A DNA stretch of 64,000 bases from assembly GCA_040223615.1 (NCBI GenBank), contig JAVKFY010000056.1, forward strand, positions 54,944 to 118,943, written 5' to 3'. A program made the translations under genes and the position numbers. Positions 24,467 through 33,007 of the stretch are shown one piece after another. This DNA comes from JAVKFY01 sp040223615. Its GTDB lineage: Bacteria; Pseudomonadota; Alphaproteobacteria; GCA-2731375. Under the pieces are notes generated by a model. It was not told the origin of the DNA. It saw only the letters and a list, made by a program, of their open reading frames with translations, and made no database searches. Position 1 is the first letter of the stretch; each line of letters begins with the position of its first letter.

Positions 24467-26128
24467 CTAGTCGTTCTCGGTCGCCGCCTCGCCGATACTG
24501 TCGACGCCGCGCTCTTCCAGCAGCGTGGTCAGCCAGTTCGGGTCCATCTCCGGCACCGAGGAGAGCAACAGGTCGGTGTAGGGGTGGTGCGGCGGCGTGA
24601 ACATCACGTCCTTCGGCCCCTGCTCCACGACCTCGCCGTTCTTCATCACCACCACCTCGTCGGCGATCGCGCGCACCGTCGCGAGGTCATGGGTGATGAA
24701 CATGTAGGCAATGTTCAACTCGCTCTGCAGCCGGTCGAGCAGGCGCAGGATGCCCTCGGCGACGAGCTGGTCAAGCGCACTGGTGACCTCGTCGCAGATG
24801 ATGAAGGACGGCTCAGCGGCGAGCGCGCGGGCGATGCCGATACGCTGCTTCTGGCCGCCGGACAGCTCCGGCGGGTAGCGGTTGTAGTACTGCGACGGCT
24901 CCAGCTCGATCAGGTCGAGCAGCTCGTCGACGCGGCTCTTCAGCGCGGCGCCCTTGAGGCCGTGATAGAAGCGCGCCGGCCGGCCGATGATCTCGCTGAT
25001 CTGCACTTTCGGGTTCAGCGCCGTATCGGCCATCTGATAGATCATCTGCGCCTGGCGGAGCTGGTCCTTGTTGCGCTGGCGATAGTTCGCCGGCAGCTCC
25101 TGGCCGTTGAACAGGATACGGCCTTCGGTCGGCGGCAGCAGACCGGTGATGCAGCGCGCGGTGGTCGACTTGCCGGAGCCCGACTCGCCAACCACGGCCA
25201 CGGTCATGCCGGCGTAGATGTCGAACGACACGTCGTTCAGCACCTTGGTGGTGCCATAGGCGGCGTCGATATGGTCGACCGAGACCACCGGCGTGGCGTC
25301 GCCGGCCGGCCGGGCCTTCTGCTCGCGCTTGAAGCTGCGCACCGACCAGAGCGACTTGGTGTAGTCCTCCTGCGGTGCCGCCAGCATCTGCTCGGTCTCG
25401 GCCTGCTCGACCTCGTCGCCCTTCAGCAGCACCTTGATGACGTCGGCCATCTGCGCCACCACGGCGAGGTCATGGGTGATGTAGATCGCGGCGGTGTTGA
25501 ACTGATCGACGATGTCGCGGATCGCCGCCAGCACCTCGATCTGGGTGGTGACGTCGAGCGCGGTGGTCGGCTCGTCGAAGATGATCAGGTCGGGACGGCA
25601 CGCCATCGCCATCGCGGTCATGGCGCGCTGCAGCTGGCCGCCGGAGACCTGGTGCGGGTAGCGGAAGCCGATCTCGCGCGGGCTCGGTAGACGCAGCCGC
25701 GCGTAGAGCTCCATCGCGTCTTCCTGGCTCTCGGTGCGCTTGCGCATGCGGTATTGCACCGGCGCTTCGGTGTGCTGGTCGATCAGGCGGTGGGCCGGGT
25801 TGAACGAGGCGGCGGCGGACTGCGCCACGTAGGCGATACGCGAGCCGCGCAGCGCCCGCAGGTCCTCCTCCGGCGTCGTGGTCAGCTCCATGCCGTCGAA
25901 CTCGACCGACCCGCCGGAAATGCGGCAGCCGTCGCGGGTGTAGCCCATGGCGGCCAGACCGATGGTCGACTTGCCGGCCCCGGACTCGCCGATCAGGCCC
26001 ATCACCTCGCCGCGATGCAGCGTCAGGTCGACGCCGTGCACGATCTCGATCCACTTTTCGTCGGAGTAGCCCTCGATGCGCAGACCCCTGATCTCCAGCA
26101 GAACCTGCTTCTTCTCGTTGCTGGTCAT
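24467..26128 (-). CDS. Dipeptide/oligopeptide-type ABC transporter, fused double ATPase (OppD-OppF fusion)
   Basis: A 553-residue protein with two complete ABC domains. The first has Walker A GESGAGKST, signature VSGGQLQRAM and Walker B LIIFDEPTTALD. The second has GESGSGKST, LSGGQKQRIG and FIICDEVTSALD (Val in place of the usual Pro). In most Dpp/Opp systems the two ATPases are separate genes; here they are one chain, as in GsiA/YejF-type importers. The ATG at 26128 has GGGAG eight bases upstream; an in-frame GTG just before is too near that site. It is the last gene of the operon (binding protein, two permeases, ATPase), 5 bases after the permease stop. Confidence 0.92.
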   Translation of the reverse strand: MTSNEKKQVLLEIRGLRIEGYSDEKWIEIVHGVDLTLHRGEVMGLIGESGAGKSTIGLAAMGYTRDGCRISGGSVEFDGMELTTTPEEDLRALRGSRIAYVAQSAAASFNPAHRLIDQHTEAPVQYRMRKRTESQEDAMELYARLRLPSPREIGFRYPHQVSGGQLQRAMTAMAMACRPDLIIFDEPTTALDVTTQIEVLAAIRDIVDQFNTAAIYITHDLAVVAQMADVIKVLLKGDEVEQAETEQMLAAPQEDYTKSLWSVRSFKREQKARPAGDATPVVSVDHIDAAYGTTKVLNDVSFDIYAGMTVAVVGESGSGKSTTARCITGLLPPTEGRILFNGQELPANYRQRNKDQLRQAQMIYQMADTALNPKVQISEIIGRPARFYHGLKGAALKSRVDELLDLIELEPSQYYNRYPPELSGGQKQRIGIARALAAEPSFIICDEVTSALDQLVAEGILRLLDRLQSELNIAYMFITHDLATVRAIADEVVVMKNGEVVEQGPKDVMFTPPHHPYTDLLLSSVPEMDPNWLTTLLEERGVDSIGEAATEND

Positions 26129-26133
26129 CGTCA

Positions 26134-27195
26134 CTACTCCCTGAGGCCGGACGAGCGGTAGAGCATCCAGTCGACCACGAAATTCACCGCCACGGTCAAC
26201 AGCGCGATGGCACCGGCCGGGATCAGCGGGGTGAGCTCGCCGAAGGATATCAGCGTGGCATTCTCGCGCACCATCGAGCCCCAGTCCGCCGTCGGCGGCT
26301 GGATGCCGAGGCCGAGGAAGGACAGGCCGGCGACGAGCAGGAAGACAAAGCAGAATTCCAGCCCGAACTCAGCGATCAACGGCGCGCTGGAATTCGGCAG
26401 GATCTCGCGCCGGATCAGGTACCACGTACCCTCGCCGCGCAGCCGGGCGGCCTCGACATAGTCCATCACCACGACGTTGCCGGCGACCGCGCGGGCCAGG
26501 CGGTAGACCCGGGGCGCGTAGATCACCGCGATGATGATCACCAGGACGAACAGGTTGGTGCCGAAGATCGACAGCAGCAGCAGCGCGAAGATCAGCGAAG
26601 GAATCGACATGATCACATCGGCGAAGCGGCCCAAGATCTGGTCGAACCAGCCGCCCTTGGTGGCGGCGAAAAGGCCGGCCAGCGCACCCATGGTGAATGC
26701 CAGCGTGGTGGCGACGAGTGCCAGGCCAACGGTGTTGCGCGCGCCATAGACGATGCGGCTGAACATGTCGCGGCCGAGCTGGTCGGCGCCGAGCAGCAGC
26801 GTGTCGTCGGCGGGCGCGAAGGCCTCGGTGATGATCTCGGCCTCGCCGAAGGGCGCGATCACCGGCGCGAAGATGCCCATGATCGCATAGGTGAAGATCA
26901 CGAACATACCGAAGCTGGCGGTCAGCGGCGCGGTACGCAGCGCCTTGGCCGTCTCCATCGGCGCGATGATGACCAGGAACTCGCGGAACGCATATGCAGT
27001 GCCGCCGGCGAGCGCCAGCGCGGCGGCCGCAACCGTGATGGTCCACAGCGCCGGCTCGCCGCCGACGATGCCGACCACGAAGGACGCCAGCGTGAGCGAG
27101 AACAGCAGCAGAAACACGGTGCGCTGCTTGTAGTAGGCGGCCAGGCACGACGCCCCGATGAGGAAGGCGTAGTAGCCGATAACGAATTCATTCAT
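26134..27195 (-). CDS. Dipeptide-type ABC transporter permease (DppC family) with extra N-terminal membrane segment
   Basis: A 353-residue permease. The canonical DppC/OppC part starts near residue 88 (RTAPLTASFGMFVI), followed by LGADQLGRDMFSRIVYGAR and the EAA loop YVEAARLRGEGTWYLIRREILPN, which contacts the ATPase, and it ends with the SFLGLGIQPPTADWG motif. Before this there are three additional hydrophobic segments (about 4-20, 26-44 and 49-69) that ordinary DppC proteins of about 290 residues lack. The start (MNEFVIGYYAFLIG) is in frame with no stop before the core. It follows DppB by 10 bases. Confidence 0.88.
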   Translation of the reverse strand: MNEFVIGYYAFLIGASCLAAYYKQRTVFLLLFSLTLASFVVGIVGGEPALWTITVAAAALALAGGTAYAFREFLVIIAPMETAKALRTAPLTASFGMFVIFTYAIMGIFAPVIAPFGEAEIITEAFAPADDTLLLGADQLGRDMFSRIVYGARNTVGLALVATTLAFTMGALAGLFAATKGGWFDQILGRFADVIMSIPSLIFALLLLSIFGTNLFVLVIIIAVIYAPRVYRLARAVAGNVVVMDYVEAARLRGEGTWYLIRREILPNSSAPLIAEFGLEFCFVFLLVAGLSFLGLGIQPPTADWGSMVRENATLISFGELTPLIPAGAIALLTVAVNFVVDWMLYRSSGLRE

Positions 27196-27205
27196 GGCTG
27201 CATCC

Positions 27206-28162
27206 TCACTTCGGGTGCCGCAAGCGCGGGTTGGTGAGGATGGCGCCAACGTCGGCGGCCAGGTTCAGCAGGATGAAGGTCGCGGCGAAGATCAGGCAGC
27301 AGGCCTGCACCACCGGGAAGTCGCGCTTGGTCACCGCGTCGACCAGCAGTTGGCCGATGCCGGGATAGACGAACACCACCTCGACCAGCACCACGCCGGT
27401 GATCAGGTAGGCGAGGTTCAGCGCCACCACGTTGATGATCGGCGCCCAGGCATTGGGCAGCGCGTGACGCACGATCACCAACCACGGCGGCACGCCCTTC
27501 AGCCGCGCCATCTCGATATAGGGCGAGGCCAGCAGGTTGATGATCGCCGCGCGGGTCATGCGCATCATGTGCGCGGTGACCACCAGGACCATGGTGAGGG
27601 CTGGCAGGAATGTGCGATCCAGCCGCTCCAGGAAACTCATGTCCTCGCTGAGCCTGGCGATCGCGGGGAAGTAGTCGACCTTCACCGCCAGGTACAGGAT
27701 CAGGACGTAGCCGAGGAAGAATTCCGGCGACGAGATCGAGGTCAGGGTCAGCACGTTGGCGACGCGGTCGAAAACCGAGTTCCGCAGCAGCGCGACGATG
27801 ATGCCGAGCACGATCGCCAGCGGCACCGCGATCGCCGCGGCATAGCAGGCCAGGAACAGGGTGTTAGCGAAACGTCCGCCGATCACCTCGCCAACCGGCG
27901 CCTGCGAGATCAGCGAGGTGCCGAAGTCGCCGACGACGGCGCCGCCCAGCCATTGGAAATAGCGCAGCACGGCGGGCTGATCGAGGCCGAGCTGGCGACG
28001 CATTGCCGCGACATTCTCTTCCGTGGCCCCCATGCCGAGAACCGCCTCGGCGATGTCGCCTGGCAGCAATTCCACGGCGCCGAAAATCAGCACCGAGATG
28101 ACCAGCAGCGTTATCAGCCCCAGTCCCAGGCGCTTGAGGACCATGCCCCCGATATCTCTCAC
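27206..28162 (-). CDS. Dipeptide-type ABC transporter permease (DppB family)
   Basis: A 318-residue permease with TM1 near residues 10-30 (LGLGLITLLVISVLIFG), the periplasmic LLPGD block, a typical DFGTSLISQAPV segment, four to five further TM helices and the EAA loop YIEMARLKGVPPWLVIVRHALPNAW. It forms the heterodimeric pore with DppC for importing peptides, amides or similar organic solutes. The GTG at 28162 (MRDIGGMVLKRL) was chosen because GGGGAG lies 8 bases upstream; GTG at 28171 and ATG at 28144 are alternatives. A 222-base spacer with three hairpins separates it from the binding-protein gene upstream. Confidence 0.9.
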   Translation of the reverse strand: MRDIGGMVLKRLGLGLITLLVISVLIFGAVELLPGDIAEAVLGMGATEENVAAMRRQLGLDQPAVLRYFQWLGGAVVGDFGTSLISQAPVGEVIGGRFANTLFLACYAAAIAVPLAIVLGIIVALLRNSVFDRVANVLTLTSISSPEFFLGYVLILYLAVKVDYFPAIARLSEDMSFLERLDRTFLPALTMVLVVTAHMMRMTRAAIINLLASPYIEMARLKGVPPWLVIVRHALPNAWAPIINVVALNLAYLITGVVLVEVVFVYPGIGQLLVDAVTKRDFPVVQACCLIFAATFILLNLAADVGAILTNPRLRHPK

Positions 28163-28193
28163 GTCACGCACTCCCCGGCTGGTTGCGGTTACG

Positions 28194-28217
28194 CCGGCTC
28201 ATCCAGCCTAGCCGGCT
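28194..28217. repeat. Hairpin in the binding protein-permease spacer (permease-proximal)
   Basis: GCCGGCT (28194-28200) and AGCCGGC (28211-28217) form a 7-bp stem with a 10-base loop. It is the nearest of three hairpins to the permease start, about 30 bases upstream. Confidence 0.55.
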
Positions 28218-28262
28218 TGTCGTTACCCCTGACGGCCGTGCACTCCCCAATGCACGACAGGT

Positions 28263-28284
28263 CGCGGCGCCAGGCGGCGCCGCG
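28263..28284. repeat. Strong GC hairpin in the binding protein-permease spacer (middle)
   Basis: CGCGGCGCC (28263-28271) and GGCGCCGCG (28276-28284) form a perfect 9-bp all-GC stem with the loop AGGC. In the minus-strand transcript this would be a stable block downstream of the binding-protein gene. Confidence 0.6.
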
Positions 28285-28350
28285 TGAAACGCATCCGGCG
28301 GCGGGCGGGCCTCGAATTCAACTGCGAAGCCCGCGCGCCAACCGTTACCC

Positions 28351-28373
28351 ATTCGGCGCCGGTCGCGCCGAAT
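28351..28373. repeat. Perfect 9-bp hairpin just after the binding-protein stop
   Basis: ATTCGGCGC (28351-28359) and GCGCCGAAT (28365-28373) pair around CGGTC. It starts 11 bases past the stop codon of the binding-protein gene, the position of known stabilising or attenuating hairpins that raise binding-protein output over permease output. No T-run follows, so it is not a clear terminator. Confidence 0.65.
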
Positions 28374-28384
28374 GTCTTACGCCG

Positions 28385-30001
28385 CTAGGCGAACCACCAA
28401 CGGCTGCAGCCGCGGGCGCCATCGACCTGCCAGCTCGCGGCCAGGTTCTCGCCGTGCATGACGTTCTTGCGCCGCGCGTAGACGAAGTTGGTGAACATCG
28501 GAATGATGGTCCCGCCGTCGTCGCGCGCCAGTTCCTGCATCTCGCGATACATCGCCGTGCGCTTGTCCTCGTCCAGCTCAGCCTTGGCGGCCAGCAGCAG
28601 CTCGTTGAACCGCTTGTTCTGCCAACGGCTCTCGTTCCAGGCCGCGTCGTCCTTGTAGGCCAGGCTCAGCATGACGTCAGGCGTCGGCCGGGCGCCCCAC
28701 TGCACCATGCAGAACGGCTTCTTCAGCCACACGTCGGAATAGTAGCCATCATTCGGCTCGCGCACGACCTTGATGTTGATGCCGGCCTTCTTGGCGTGCT
28801 CGGCATAAAGGACGCACATGTCGACGGCGCCGGAATAGACGCTGTCGGCGGTGCTGATCTCGACCGAGAGGCCTTCCGCGCCGGCCTTCTTCAGGTGGTG
28901 CTTGGCCTTGTCCGGATCGTACGTGCGCTGCGGCAGGTCGGCCCAGTACGGCATGTTCGGCGACACGTGCACGTCGTTGCCCGGGATCGCCGTGCCGAAG
29001 GCGATCTTCTTGATGATGTCCTCGCGGTCGATCGCGAGCTTCAGCGCCAGGCGGACATCGACATTGTCGAACGGCGCCGTATCGCAGAACATCGGCATGG
29101 TGATCGCGGCGCCGCTGGGCACGTTGTCGATCAGGATGTTCGGATTACGCTTCAGCAGCGACAGCGTCTTCAGCTCAAGCTGCGTGATGGCATCCACATC
29201 GCCGGTGACCAGCGCGGTCTGGCGCGCGTTCGGGTCGTTCAGGACAGTCATCTCGACTTCGTCGAAATAGGCGCCTTCGCCGTGCCATCCGTCGTGCCGC
29301 ACCATCTTGGTGCCGACGCCGAATTCGTGATTGACGATCTTGTACGGGCCGGTGCCGTCGCCCGACTCCCAATCGATCTTGCCGTCCGCCGTCGCCGGAC
29401 ACATCGCCAGGTGATAGTCGGTCATCAGCCATGGCAGGTCGGCGTTGCCAGCCCTCAGCTTGACGGTGATCGTGTAGTCGTCGTCCTTGACGATATCCTC
29501 AACGTCCTGCAGCAGCGCCTTGGCCGCCGAGGTGCTGTCGTCGCCACGGTGATGGTTCAGCGACGCGATGGCGTCATCAGCGGTGAATTTCTTGCCGCTA
29601 TGGAAGGACGCGTTCCTGTTCAGCTTGAAGGTCCAGGCCGAAGCGTCGTCCGACGCGGACCACGACTCGGCAATATCCGGGCCGAGCCCGTTGGTCGGCG
29701 TGATCATCGTCAGATAGCTGCGATAGGTATGCGCCAGCTGGATCATCGAGAACGTGGTGTAGGTGCCCGGATCGTGCGTGTCGCCGGTATTGCCGTCATG
29801 GGTGCCGAGGCGGAAGGTACCGCCCTTCTTGGGCTTGGCGTGTGCTGCGGCCTCTACCTGGGTGGTCCAGAGGCTGGCCGCTGACGACACCGTCACGCCG
29901 GCCGCCACCGCGTATTGCATGAAGTCACGGCGCGAAAGACGTCCTCGCCGCGCTTCCTCGGTCATCATCTCAATAAGACTCGGTTTCTCGTTCATCGGCA
30001 T
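28385..30001 (-). CDS. Dipeptide-type ABC transporter substrate-binding protein (SBP family 5), Tat-exported
   Basis: A 538-residue DppA/OppA-family binding protein. The N-terminus has a twin-arginine signal (LSRRDFMQYAVAAGVT near residues 21-36), so it is probably exported folded. The SBP_5 hallmarks DIAESWSASDDASAWTFKL, FHSGKKFTADDAIASL and DVRLALKLAIDRE are present. The ligand class (peptide, glycoside, nickel or osmolyte) cannot be read. The first ATG (30001) has GAGAGG five bases upstream. The gene heads the operon, is preceded by a good sigma70-type promoter (30049-30077), and diverges from the DddP-like and doeA pair, so the imported substrate may feed those enzymes. Confidence 0.9.
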   Translation of the reverse strand: MPMNEKPSLIEMMTEEARRGRLSRRDFMQYAVAAGVTVSSAASLWTTQVEAAAHAKPKKGGTFRLGTHDGNTGDTHDPGTYTTFSMIQLAHTYRSYLTMITPTNGLGPDIAESWSASDDASAWTFKLNRNASFHSGKKFTADDAIASLNHHRGDDSTSAAKALLQDVEDIVKDDDYTITVKLRAGNADLPWLMTDYHLAMCPATADGKIDWESGDGTGPYKIVNHEFGVGTKMVRHDGWHGEGAYFDEVEMTVLNDPNARQTALVTGDVDAITQLELKTLSLLKRNPNILIDNVPSGAAITMPMFCDTAPFDNVDVRLALKLAIDREDIIKKIAFGTAIPGNDVHVSPNMPYWADLPQRTYDPDKAKHHLKKAGAEGLSVEISTADSVYSGAVDMCVLYAEHAKKAGINIKVVREPNDGYYSDVWLKKPFCMVQWGARPTPDVMLSLAYKDDAAWNESRWQNKRFNELLLAAKAELDEDKRTAMYREMQELARDDGGTIIPMFTNFVYARRKNVMHGENLAASWQVDGARGCSRWWFA

Positions 30002-30412
30002 GCCGACCTCTCCCTATAACAATTTCTGGGTGTACGCAGATTTACTCGATTATGGCATTCTTTTTCGATTTTTGCAACAAAGCCCCCTAGTTGTACTCGC
30101 AATCGGTACTTAGAGTTCGGCCGTTAAACAGTTGTTCTCTGTGCATGTCGGGAACAATAATTCTTCAGCCAATCGAACATTCCACATTCTGTTGCAAGGC
30201 TGCCGAGATTACAGCGCGCGGCGAAGGCGGTCGGCGAAGCCAGATTTTCTCATCGCCACAAGCGTCCGCGGTGGTCATTTCAATACTCGGTGGTGGGTTT
30301 GTAGGCATTGCGCATCGCAATTCAGAATCGACAGCGCCAGCCGCCGTCCGTAGTGTTCGCCGGCAATCCTGCCGGCCGCCCGTCGGGCAGTCGCAATTGA
30401 AGGTCCGCGACC
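30002..30412. other. AT-richer 411-bp divergent intergenic region
   Basis: This is the only gap above 300 bases. It is visibly richer in A and T than its surroundings, especially 30002-30200. It holds the promoter of the dipeptide-type transporter operon (minus strand) and presumably the promoter of the DddP-like gene (plus strand), for which I see no clear hexamers. Small frames in it lack ribosome sites and family features, so I call no gene here. Confidence 0.7.
30049..30077 (-). promoter_or_regulatory. Sigma70-type promoter for the dipeptide-type transporter operon
   Basis: On the minus strand TTGCAA (30077-30072) and CATAAT (30054-30049) are separated by exactly 17 bases. They match the consensus at four and five of six positions. 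Transcription would start near 30042, giving a leader of about 40 bases ending in GGGAGAGG before the binding-protein ATG. Confidence 0.6.
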
Positions 30413-31669
30413 TTGGTCGACCTCGATTGGCACAGCCATGGCGGCGGCGCGACGCCGCCGGCAACGCTGGAGCTGGCCCCGGCAGATGCCGATATCGACC
30501 TCGTCGCGGTGCGCGCCTATCGGCTCGTGAGGGTACGCGCGGAGATGCGCAGCCGCGATATCGCCGCCTGCATCCTGTCCGACCCGGTGAACATTCGCTA
30601 CGCCACCGGCGCCCGCAACATGCAGGTTTTCACCTCGCGCAATCAGCCGGCACGCTACCTGCTGCTGACCGCCAACGACGCCATTCTCTACGAATTCACC
30701 GGCTGTATGCACCTCGCCAACGGCCTGGAAACGCTGAGCGAGGTTCGGCCCGCAATCACCGCCAGTTTCGTCGCCGCCGGCGCTGCGATCGGCGAACGTG
30801 AGATTCGCTGGGCTCGGGAAACCGCCGCCGGTATCCGCGCTATTGCTGGTCCTGGCGCACGGGTCGGCCTTGAGCGGTTGAACACCGGTGCGGCCCTGGC
30901 GCTGGCCGCCGAGGGGCTCCACCTCGTCGACGCGCAGGAACCGGTGGAGATGGCCCGTGCGATCAAATCGGCGGAGGAAATGAAGGGCGTGCGCGCCTCG
31001 CTGCACGCGACGGAGACGGCCGTGGCCCGGATGCGGGCGGCGATCCGACCCGGCATCAGCGAAAACCAGCTCTGGTCGGTGCTGCACCAGACGGCGATCG
31101 AACTCGGCGGCGACTATTGCGAGACCCGGCTGCTGAACGCGGGCCCGCGCACCAACCCCTGGTTCCAGGAGTCCGGTGGCAACCTTATCGCCGACAACGA
31201 ACTGGTTGTACTCGACACCGACGTGGTCGGCTGCCACGGATACTTTGCCAACTTCTCGCGCACCTTCCATGCCGGGCCGGCGAAACCGACGCCGGCGCAA
31301 CGCCGCCTGTACCAGACTGCCCACGAGCAACTGCATCACAACATGGCGATATTAAAACCAGGACTGAGTTTGCGGGACTACGCCGACAAAGCCTGGGCGA
31401 TCCCGGCGGAATATTTCGCCAATCGCTACTACCTGCCCGCGCACGGTGTCGGCATGACCGGCGAGTACCCCTATCTTTATCACCGCGCCGACTTCGACGA
31501 TGCCGGTTATGACGGCGTTGTCGAGCCCGGTATGACATTGTGTTTGGAAAGCTATATCGGCGAGGAAGTCGGCTTAGAAGGCGTGAAACTCGAACAGCAG
31601 GCGCTGGTTGCGACGGACGGGATCGAATTGCTTTCACGCTTTCCGTTCGAATCCGACCTCCTGCACTAA
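30413..31669 (+). CDS. M24-fold protein resembling DMSP lyase DddP, with altered active site
   Basis: A 418-residue protein: N-terminal creatinase-type domain (about 30-175) and C-terminal pita-bread domain. NIRYATGARNMQVF and ETRLLNAGPRTNPWFQE closely resemble DddP as I recall it. Metal-ligand spacing matches DddP exactly (Asp268, Asp270, residue 280, His344, Glu379, Glu394), but residue 280 is Asn where DddP has Asp, and residue 350 is Gly where DddP has its catalytic-base Asp in the HGVGLCDE block (here HGVGMTGE). It is therefore probably not a DMSP lyase; a metal-poor, creatinase-like hydrolase is possible. The start is TTG at 30413, with GAAGG about 9 bases upstream. The ectoine hydrolase gene follows after 40 bases. 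Confidence 0.8.
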   Translation: MVDLDWHSHGGGATPPATLELAPADADIDLVAVRAYRLVRVRAEMRSRDIAACILSDPVNIRYATGARNMQVFTSRNQPARYLLLTANDAILYEFTGCMHLANGLETLSEVRPAITASFVAAGAAIGEREIRWARETAAGIRAIAGPGARVGLERLNTGAALALAAEGLHLVDAQEPVEMARAIKSAEEMKGVRASLHATETAVARMRAAIRPGISENQLWSVLHQTAIELGGDYCETRLLNAGPRTNPWFQESGGNLIADNELVVLDTDVVGCHGYFANFSRTFHAGPAKPTPAQRRLYQTAHEQLHHNMAILKPGLSLRDYADKAWAIPAEYFANRYYLPAHGVGMTGEYPYLYHRADFDDAGYDGVVEPGMTLCLESYIGEEVGLEGVKLEQQALVATDGIELLSRFPFESDLLH

Positions 31670-31709
31670 CCAGGTTCGTCAGGCGCAGCTACCGGGAGTT
31701 CCGTCGAAA

Positions 31710-32894
31710 ATGCCCGCAACCGAGCCACCGTTCAGCAGCGACGAGTACGCCCGACGGCTGCAGCGGACCCGGGCCGAGATGCGCCGGCGCGAGCTTGCCG
31801 CCCTGTTCGTCGCCGATCCCTCGAACATGGCCTGGCTGACCGGCTACGACGGCTGGTCGTTCTATGTGCCGCAGGGCGTCGTGGTGACGCACGACGGCGA
31901 CCCGATCTGGTGGGGCCGGCGCCAGGACGCGGCCGGCGCGCGCCGCACCGTGTGGATGGCCGACAACCGCGTCGCGTCCTACCCGGAGCACCTGGTGCAG
32001 GCGACCGACGGCCATCCGATGCAGGACCTCGCCGCGTTGCTGCGTGATGCGGGTCTGGGCGAGGTGCGTCTCGGTCTGGAGTTCGACAATTACTACTTCT
32101 CGGCCAAGGCGTACCTGACGTTGCAGGAAGAGTTGCCGGCGGCCGACCTGATCGACGCCACCGGCGTGGTGAACTGGCAACGCGCGGTGAAGTCGGACGA
32201 AGAGATCGTCTTCATGCGCCGTGCCGCCGCGATCTCCGAGAGGATGGTCGACGGCGTGCTGGCGCGGATCGAGCCGGGCCTGGCGAAGAACGAGATGGTG
32301 GCCGAGATATTCGCCGACGCGATCCGCGGCGTGGACGGTGCCTGGGGCGACTACCCCGCCATCGTGCCGTTGGTGCCGAGCGGATCGGACGCCGCCGCGC
32401 CGCACCTGACCTGGGACGGCCGGCGCTTCGAGAGCGGCGAGGCGACCTTCTTCGAGGTCGCCGGCTGCTACCGGCGCTATCACGCGCCGCTGTGCCGCAC
32501 CGTATTCCTCGGCACGCCGCCGCAATACCTGCTCGACGCCGAGAAGGCGGTGATCGAGGGGCTGGAAGCGGGCCTGGACGTGGCCCGACCAGGGGCGACA
32601 GCCGGCGACGTGGCGCGCGCCCTATTCGCCGCGCTGCGCAAGATCGGCATCGAGCGCGAGGCGCGCTGCGGCTATCCGATCGGGCTGTCCTATCCGCCGG
32701 ACTGGGGTGAGCGGACGATCTCGTTCCGGCCGTCCGACGAAACGCCGCTGCAGGCGGGCATGACGTTTCACTTCATGCCGGGGCTTTGGATGGACGACTG
32801 GGGCCTGGAGATCACCGAGAGCATCTTGATCTGCGACGGCGGCCCGGCGGAATGCCTGTGCGACCGCCCGCGGCCGATCTTCGTCAAGGCCTGA
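31710..32894 (+). CDS. doeA: Ectoine hydrolase DoeA (EutD)
   Basis: A 394-residue M24-fold enzyme that opens the ring of ectoine to N-acetyl-diaminobutyrate. Hallmarks agreeing with DoeA as I recall it are MAWLTGYDGWSFYV, ATGVVNWQRAVKS, GDYPAIVPLVPSG, AAAPHLTWD, GYPIGLSYPPDWGERT and the C-terminal GLEITESILI. Like DoeA, it lacks a full M24 metal site (EVAGCYRRYHAPLCRTV). The ATG has GGGAG about 11 bases upstream; the frame continues upstream but overlaps the previous gene. The usual partner DoeB (deacetylase) and the ectoine transporter genes are not seen next to it, so the remaining steps must be elsewhere or carried out by unrelated enzymes. Confidence 0.9.
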   Translation: MPATEPPFSSDEYARRLQRTRAEMRRRELAALFVADPSNMAWLTGYDGWSFYVPQGVVVTHDGDPIWWGRRQDAAGARRTVWMADNRVASYPEHLVQATDGHPMQDLAALLRDAGLGEVRLGLEFDNYYFSAKAYLTLQEELPAADLIDATGVVNWQRAVKSDEEIVFMRRAAAISERMVDGVLARIEPGLAKNEMVAEIFADAIRGVDGAWGDYPAIVPLVPSGSDAAAPHLTWDGRRFESGEATFFEVAGCYRRYHAPLCRTVFLGTPPQYLLDAEKAVIEGLEAGLDVARPGATAGDVARALFAALRKIGIEREARCGYPIGLSYPPDWGERTISFRPSDETPLQAGMTFHFMPGLWMDDWGLEITESILICDGGPAECLCDRPRPIFVKA

Positions 32895-33007
32895 GGCCGG
32901 CGCAGCGAGTCTTGAAGCGCGCCGGAGGCCGACACGCAAACTGTCCTTTGCGCCCGACCGCGAGGATGGAACACTATGGTAACTGGTGCATCACGCAGGA
33001 GATGTCG

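Noticed and set aside
27194..29884. An 896-residue plus-strand frame opposite the dipeptide-type transporter genes
   Set aside because: Composition is that of an antisense shadow (Arg, His, Gln, Val-rich), with no domain, and the opposite strand carries clear permeases and binding protein.
30002..30412. Small ORFs in the AT-richer intergenic region
   Set aside because: No ribosome sites, no family motif and poor codon bias; promoter content explains the composition better.
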